From contig JBKEEC010000352.1 in assembly GCA_047975785.1 (NCBI GenBank), forward strand, positions 1-17,536: DNA of 17,536 nucleotides. Direction: 5' to 3'. The position numbers and the translations under genes were made by a program. This document shows positions 14,059-17,536 of this stretch, in pieces. The notes below the pieces were generated by a model. It worked only from the letters and a program-made list of their open reading frames with translations. It did not search any database and was not told the origin of the DNA. The first letter of the stretch is position 1, and each line of letters opens with the position of its first letter. This DNA comes from JACXVD01 sp047975785. Lineage in GTDB: Bacteria; Pseudomonadota; Alphaproteobacteria; Sphingomonadales; Sphingomonadaceae.

Positions 14059-14826
14059 TTATGCGCCGCGCTGGATGCGCAAGGCAGTTTCAATTTCCGT
14101 GCGGGCATGAGCTGCAATGGCTTTTCGTCCAGTGACTTCGACCGGGCTGAATGGTTCAAGATAGTGCAGAATGACGGGAAAATGCCCTTTGCGAGAGAGG
14201 ATTTTCCTGATGTTATCAAGGCCGCTTTCTTCTCCGATCCATGCGATTTGTGATGCGGCATCCTTATAGTCCAGAAACACGGGCTGCACCCGGACATCTT
14301 CGGGAGGTGGATCAAGCACTTTCAGCAATGCAGATTTGAACGGTAACAGGGTATCGTTACTGGATGTTGTGCCTTCAGGAAAGATAGTTACGGACCAGGT
14401 GTCATTCAGGGCTTCTTTCAGGGCATCAATTTGTTCGGAGATTTTGCCTCGCTCACTGCGCTCCACATAAACAGTCCGGTTGAGGGTAGCCATCCAGCCT
14501 ACCAGGGGGGTGTGCTCGAGTTCAGCCTTGGCAATAAATGATGTCCCCGTTGCTCCGGCAAGGACGACAATATCCAGCCATGAAACATGATTGGATATAA
14601 AAAATACGTTCCTCCGAAGAGGCTTGCCTGCGATTGTTACTCTTGCTCCCATTATCCAGCCTGCACTGCGCAGGAATATCATTGGTATCGGAGAGCCATA
14701 GGCCAGAATCCGCCAGATAAAATGGACGGGTATGCTTGCAAGCAGCAGCATGGCAAGGGCAATCAGGCGCAGAACAAGCCGCAGCCAGCCGAATAGTGAA
14801 ATGGTCTGATCCGGTGAGGTAGCCAT
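14059..14826 (-). CDS. plsC: 1-acyl-sn-glycerol-3-phosphate acyltransferase (PlsC family)
   Basis: A 255-residue membrane-associated acyltransferase that would convert lysophosphatidic acid to phosphatidic acid. Residues 12-42 are a hydrophobic anchor. The catalytic HX4D is NHVSWLD (His80, Asp85). VERSERGK and the glycerol-phosphate motif FPEGT (149-153) follow at normal spacing. The ribosome site is weak (AAAGGTGG about 10-12 bases off). The gene lies 27 bp after fur and 59 bp before the miaB start, consistent with one transcript. The family also includes acyltransferases for ornithine lipids (OlsA-like), so the exact acceptor is inferred. Confidence 0.92.
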   Translation of the reverse strand: MATSPDQTISLFGWLRLVLRLIALAMLLLASIPVHFIWRILAYGSPIPMIFLRSAGWIMGARVTIAGKPLRRNVFFISNHVSWLDIVVLAGATGTSFIAKAELEHTPLVGWMATLNRTVYVERSERGKISEQIDALKEALNDTWSVTIFPEGTTSSNDTLLPFKSALLKVLDPPPEDVRVQPVFLDYKDAASQIAWIGEESGLDNIRKILSRKGHFPVILHYLEPFSPVEVTGRKAIAAHARTEIETALRIQRGA

Positions 14827-14853
14827 GTTACTGGAGCCACCTTTAATCAGTGA

Positions 14854-15276
14854 TTACGAATCCCGGTCAATCCGGACACCGTATAATTCCATGCGATGAT
14901 CAACAAGGCGGTAGCCCAGCTTTTCTGCGATAATGCGCTGCAAGGATTCCAGCTCAGGATCGACAAACTCAACGACCTTGCCCGTCTCGACATCTATCAG
15001 ATGGTCATGATGTGCTTCAGGTGCGGCTTCGTAACGAGCACGGCCATCGCCAAAATCATGACGATCCAGAATGCCCGCCTCTTCAAACAGGCGGACTGTT
15101 CTGTAAACAGTTGCAATCGAGATTCTTGGATCAATTTTAGAAGCCCGATCATGGAGGGCTTCAACATCGGGGTGATCTTCACTTTCGGACAAGACCCGTG
15201 CGATCACCCGACGCTGTTCTGTAATGCGCAAGCCCCGGTCTGCGCAAAGCTGTTCAATGTCGATTGCTGAGGACAA
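14854..15276 (-). CDS. fur: Fur family metal-dependent transcriptional regulator
   Basis: A 140-residue Fur-family repressor with an N-terminal winged helix (LRITEQRRVIARVL; recognition segment RISIATVYRTVRLFEEAGIL) and a C-terminal dimer domain. Counting against P. aeruginosa Fur with a constant offset of three, both metal sites are kept: H35, E83, H92, E103 and H89, D91, E110, H127. There is no CxxC pair, the only cysteine being C11, as usual for alphaproteobacterial Fur/Mur. The start codon is TTG, backed by AGGAGA six bases upstream. It could sense Fe2+ or, as in rhizobial Mur, Mn2+; sequence alone does not settle this. mucR is 82 bp upstream and plsC 27 bp downstream. Confidence 0.95.
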   Translation of the reverse strand: MSSAIDIEQLCADRGLRITEQRRVIARVLSESEDHPDVEALHDRASKIDPRISIATVYRTVRLFEEAGILDRHDFGDGRARYEAAPEAHHDHLIDVETGKVVEFVDPELESLQRIIAEKLGYRLVDHRMELYGVRIDRDS

Positions 15277-15281
15277 GAAAA

Positions 15282-15287
15282 TCTCCT
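15282..15287 (-). promoter_or_regulatory. Ribosome-binding site supporting the TTG start of fur
   Basis: The complement reads AGGAGA-TTTTC-TTG. There is no in-frame ATG nearby, and the protein from this TTG begins exactly as family members do, about 16 residues before LRITEQRR. Confidence 0.7.
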
Positions 15288-15358
15288 GATTTTTTATGCC
15301 CTCAACATCTAGGACTACTGGGCTATAATCTCAACCATCATCCTGCAGAATCAGCAGA

Positions 15359-15799
15359 TCAGGCTTTTTTCTTGCGCCCGCCTCTTTGTCCAGGTTTGCG
15401 GCCAAGGCCGATTTTCTTGGCAAGCTGACGGCGAGTATCTGCATATTCCGGTGCAACCAGCGGATAATCGGCAGGAAGGCCAAAGCGGGCACGATAATCA
15501 TCCGGAGTCATATCATGGTCCGTCATCAGGTGGCGCTTGAGCATTTTCATCTTCTTGCCACACACCAGGCAGGTAATGCTGTCTTTCTTGACCGATGACC
15601 GAATCGAGACAGCAGGCTCAGGCGGCAGCTCCTCGACAACCGACGGTTCACCAAGGCCGTTCAGTGCATTATAAACATTTACGATAAGCGTAGGGACGCT
15701 ATCCACTTCAACATTATTATTGCTGACATGAGCGGCAACAATGTCAGACGTTAAAGTAATGAGCGTTTCTTTCATGTCGGTTTGAGAGTTTTCCATCAT
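15359..15799 (-). CDS. mucR: MucR/Ros-family zinc-finger transcriptional regulator
   Basis: A 146-residue member of the MucR/Ros family: small DNA-binding proteins that act widely in alphaproteobacteria, controlling surface polysaccharide, motility and cell-cycle genes, and often silence AT-rich promoters. Residues 10-50 are the N-terminal oligomerisation part (ETLITLTSDIVAAHV). The prokaryotic zinc finger is C77-x2-C80-x9-H90-x4-H95, the same spacing as Ros. It is followed by the diagnostic LMTDHDMTPDDYRARFGLP and YPLVAPEYADTRRQLAKKIG, then a basic tail GRKKKA. Two adjacent ATGs begin the gene; the second (15796) has the better spacing from AAGG. AGTGAAAC repeats upstream are possible operator sequences. 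Family identity is certain; orthology to rhizobial mucR rather than another Ros-like paralogue is inferred. Confidence 0.93.
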   Translation of the reverse strand: MMENSQTDMKETLITLTSDIVAAHVSNNNVEVDSVPTLIVNVYNALNGLGEPSVVEELPPEPAVSIRSSVKKDSITCLVCGKKMKMLKRHLMTDHDMTPDDYRARFGLPADYPLVAPEYADTRRQLAKKIGLGRKPGQRGGRKKKA

Positions 15800-15848
15800 T
15801 TGACCTTAGGATTTTTCGACCTGTATTTTTTATGGATATGTAGGCGGT

Positions 15849-15899
15849 AGTGAAACAAGCATAATAGATGGTGCTTATTCACTAATTTTCAAGTGAAAC
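15849..15899. promoter_or_regulatory. Repeated AGTGAAAC words upstream of mucR, candidate operator
   Basis: AGTGAAAC occurs at 15849-15856 and again at 15892-15899. An inverted TTCACT (15878-15883) faces the second copy across eight bases, forming a TTCACT-N8-AGTGAA inverted repeat. All lie in the AT-rich 143-bp gap that should hold the mucR promoter. MucR proteins are commonly autoregulated, so this is a reasonable but unproven binding region. Confidence 0.35.
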
Positions 15900-15942
15900 T
15901 ATTTGCAATTCTATTGTATTTTATACCGTTACCCTTGTTAGT

Positions 15943-16395
15943 TTATAAAGATTTTTTAAAAGTTATTGCGTCCATGCGTAAACCATCGCTGAGCTTATAG
16001 TAATTTTCCCTATTGCCGATCGGCGTGAATCCGTTTGCAAGGTAAAGAGAGCGGGCGGGATTATTGGAGCGCATTTCCAGAAAAATATCGTGGGCTCCGC
16101 GCTTTCCAGCCGCATTAAACATGTTTTGCAAAAGCCTGGTGCCAAGCCCGTGACCACGAAACTCAGGGCAAACACCTAGCAATAATAATTCTTCCTCCTC
16201 ACCTGTGGACCGCACAAGAGAAAAACCGGCAACGCATTCAGATTTTGGAGAGATATCCCCCCTCTCCCCGATCAATGTGAAGTATGTATTTGGAAAAGTC
16301 AAAGAATCAATAACTTGTCGTCTGCTCCATGCCTCCCCCCAATAGGGGTCGAAGGCAGAATCCATGACGCGCATGATCTGGTCGATGCTATCCAT
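15943..16395 (-). CDS. rimI: Ribosomal-protein-alanine N-acetyltransferase (RimI-like GNAT)
   Basis: A 150-residue GNAT acetyltransferase. RimI acetylates the N-terminal alanine of ribosomal protein S18. The open frame is 219 codons long, but its first 69 codons only overlap tsaB in another frame. The true start is ATG 16393-16395, giving MDSIDQIMRVMDSAFDPYWGEAW, the normal RimI opening. The acetyl-CoA loop is RGHGLG within LLGVCPEFRGHGLGTRLL, and MRSNNPARSLYLANGF is motif B. The start overlaps the tsaB stop by eight bases and has no clear ribosome site, pointing to coupled translation. tsaB-rimI pairing is widespread and supports the call, though a broader GNAT substrate cannot be excluded. 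Confidence 0.92.
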   Translation of the reverse strand: MDSIDQIMRVMDSAFDPYWGEAWSRRQVIDSLTFPNTYFTLIGERGDISPKSECVAGFSLVRSTGEEEELLLLGVCPEFRGHGLGTRLLQNMFNAAGKRGAHDIFLEMRSNNPARSLYLANGFTPIGNRENYYKLSDGLRMDAITFKKSL

Positions 16396-17077
16396 GCTGT
16401 TTTGGCTGCGAAGAGCCAGACTGCAAAAAAGCAGCAGATGGCTTCGCATCCGGTTCGCGGCCGTAAATGGGAGAGATATTACTGAAAAAGTGTTGCCGAC
16501 CCAAAAGAGGAACGTGGCGCGCATCGGGTAAAAATGAAAAGCCGCTGCCCCAACCGCGCAGAATCGCGTAATCTTCGGCCACGGTGCCGAGGATAACTTC
16601 AAAACTGCTGGCCTTTACAGCCTGTTCCGGTGCGAGGGATTCCAGGGGAGTTGAGGGGGTCAGGTCTTGTGTGAAATTCTGCACAAACCATTCGCCATGA
16701 CCGCCGGCCATGGCGACAGTGACGCCATCGACGATTTTAACTGCGTGGTCCTGAATTCCCGTTGCTGCAACCAGTGCCATGGTTGAATATCCGGAGACTT
16801 TGCTATTCCAGGCATAGGCAAGCGCCTGTGCGGCAGCAATTCCGATCCTGACACCTGTAAAGCTGCCTGGCCCCAGGGAGACGAGAATTTTATCTGCCTT
16901 TCCCTGATCAGGGAAAGAGGAAATGAGCGGGATAACACGTTCTGCATGGCCGCGGCCCAATATCTGGTGTTCCGCCTGCAGCAGGGTATCATTATCAAAC
17001 AGGGCTATTGAACATGCCGGGGTGGAGCACTCAATAATTAACTGTCTCTGGTTTTCCTGAATGCCGGCTTTTGACAC
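16388..17077 (-). CDS. tsaB: tRNA t6A biosynthesis protein TsaB
   Basis: A 229-residue TsaB, the non-catalytic partner of TsaD in making N6-threonylcarbamoyladenosine at position 37 of ANN-decoding tRNAs. The diagnostic loop SLGPGSFTGVRIG is at residues 67-79, after an ASKHA-type first strand (LIIECSTPACSIAL, where family members usually have IDT) and the GRGHAERVIPLI helix. The start codon is GTG (17075-17077). The nearest purine-rich stretch is about 15 bases off, but no other start is in frame before the previous stop region. It lies 51 bp after the NifU-type gene and overlaps rimI by eight bases. The C-terminal half is variable, as is normal for TsaB. Confidence 0.94.
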   Translation of the reverse strand: MSKAGIQENQRQLIIECSTPACSIALFDNDTLLQAEHQILGRGHAERVIPLISSFPDQGKADKILVSLGPGSFTGVRIGIAAAQALAYAWNSKVSGYSTMALVAATGIQDHAVKIVDGVTVAMAGGHGEWFVQNFTQDLTPSTPLESLAPEQAVKASSFEVILGTVAEDYAILRGWGSGFSFLPDARHVPLLGRQHFFSNISPIYGREPDAKPSAAFLQSGSSQPKQHG

Positions 17078-17128
17078 GATCGGGCGTTGAACCTCTCCAG
17101 AGGGGAATGATGCCCCGATAATGCGTCC

Positions 17129-17536
17129 CTAGGCTGCACGAACCTCAACCACTTCGGGCACGTAATGTTTGAGCAATCCCTCAATGCCGTGCTTCAGGGT
17201 TGCGGAGGATGATGGGCAACCAGAACATGCCCCCTGCATTTGCAGATAAACGATGCCTTTGCTGAAGCCCCGATACAATACATCCCCGCCATCACCGGCC
17301 ACAGCGGGGCGAATGCGGGTTTCAAGCAGCTCATTGATTTGGGCAATAATATCGGCATCAGCCGGATTGTCTTCCACAACAGGTTCGATGGCTTCCGGGA
17401 TATGGATCGCGTTTGCATCCCCGCCAGTGAACAGGGGAGCCTGTGAAACAAAATGATCCAGCAAAATGGCAACAATCTGTGGTTTCAGAGTGTTCCAGTC
17501 AGTATCCGGTGTTGCGGTGACAGAAACAAAATTACC
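17129..17536 (-). CDS. NifU-like Fe-S scaffold protein (Nfu_N plus NifU domain), 5'-truncated by window edge
   Basis: The minus-strand frame stays open to the last base of the window; the TTG at 17464 is internal. The extra codons read GNFVSVTATPDTDWNTLKPQ, which is the middle of an Nfu N-terminal domain. The visible 135 residues therefore contain the rest of Nfu_N and a whole C-terminal NifU domain with MQGACSGCPSSSATLKHGIE. The two cluster-binding cysteines are codons 17225-17227 and 17216-17218. Proteins with this order (like mitochondrial NFU1) receive and pass on 4Fe-4S clusters. It is the first visible gene of the minus-strand block, with tsaB next after 51 bp. Confidence 0.95.
   Translation of the reverse strand, partial: GNFVSVTATPDTDWNTLKPQIVAILLDHFVSQAPLFTGGDANAIHIPEAIEPVVEDNPADADIIAQINELLETRIRPAVAGDGGDVLYRGFSKGIVYLQMQGACSGCPSSSATLKHGIEGLLKHYVPEVVEVRAA

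Noticed and set aside
15299..15345. Possible fur promoter in the mucR-fur gap (TTGAGA and TAGATG, 17 apart)
   Set aside because: The -10 match is too poor to support; fur may be read from upstream.
16396..16602. 69-codon N-terminal extension of rimI
   Set aside because: It overlaps tsaB in another frame, and RimI proteins begin at the internal MDSIDQIM position.
17129..17464. NifU-type gene starting at the TTG at 17464
   Set aside because: The frame continues to the window edge with typical Nfu_N residues, so that TTG is internal and the gene is truncated.

Overview
This is a chromosomal window from an alphaproteobacterium, most likely Sphingomonadales. The evidence is a TonB-dependent receptor with a 'EIIVTAQKREQSLQDV' plug start, a MucR/Ros zinc-finger regulator, an alphaproteobacterial-type Fur, and a NifU-tsaB-rimI / fur-plsC-miaB-phoH gene order that I associate with sphingomonads. 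Base composition looks close to half GC, low for that order. I cannot name a genus.

Layout. Bases 1-1002 (+) hold the C-terminal part of a prolyl oligopeptidase, cut by the window edge. It converges on a TonB-dependent receptor (1345-3804, -). Between them lies a palindrome-rich repeat. Divergent from the receptor is a plus-strand run: a CaCA-type cation exchanger (4203-5156), an NhaA Na+/H+ antiporter carrying an unusual N-terminal DsbA-like domain without cysteines (5209-7026), and purA (7156-8445).

From 8565 to 11355 is the most unusual part, a compact three-gene cassette. Two paralogous proteins, each with a receiver-like N-terminus, a short predicted coiled coil and a MarR-like winged helix, flank a small YkuD-domain peptidoglycan enzyme. 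A good sigma70-like promoter and a perfect 14-bp palindrome precede the first gene. The receiver site looks intact in the second regulator and lost in the first. I know of no description of this arrangement.

The cassette ends at a second copy of the intergenic repeat and converges on a minus-strand block (11536-17536). Read in transcription order, that block is a NifU-type Fe-S scaffold (5' end beyond the window), tsaB, rimI, mucR, fur, plsC, miaB and phoH. It covers Fe-S assembly, tRNA modification (TsaB for t6A, MiaB for ms2i6A), protein N-acetylation, metal and global regulation, and phospholipid acylation. MiaB is itself a two-cluster Fe-S enzyme, so it depends on Fe-S supply, and Fur sits between the Fe-S and tRNA-modification genes. 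The ybeY gene often found after phoH is not here; the repeat marks that breakpoint.

I saw no rRNA, tRNA, CRISPR array, transposase or phage gene. Several starts were moved from the longest open frame on ribosome-binding-site and family grounds: the receptor, the exchanger, both regulators and rimI. Both edge genes are open to the window boundary.
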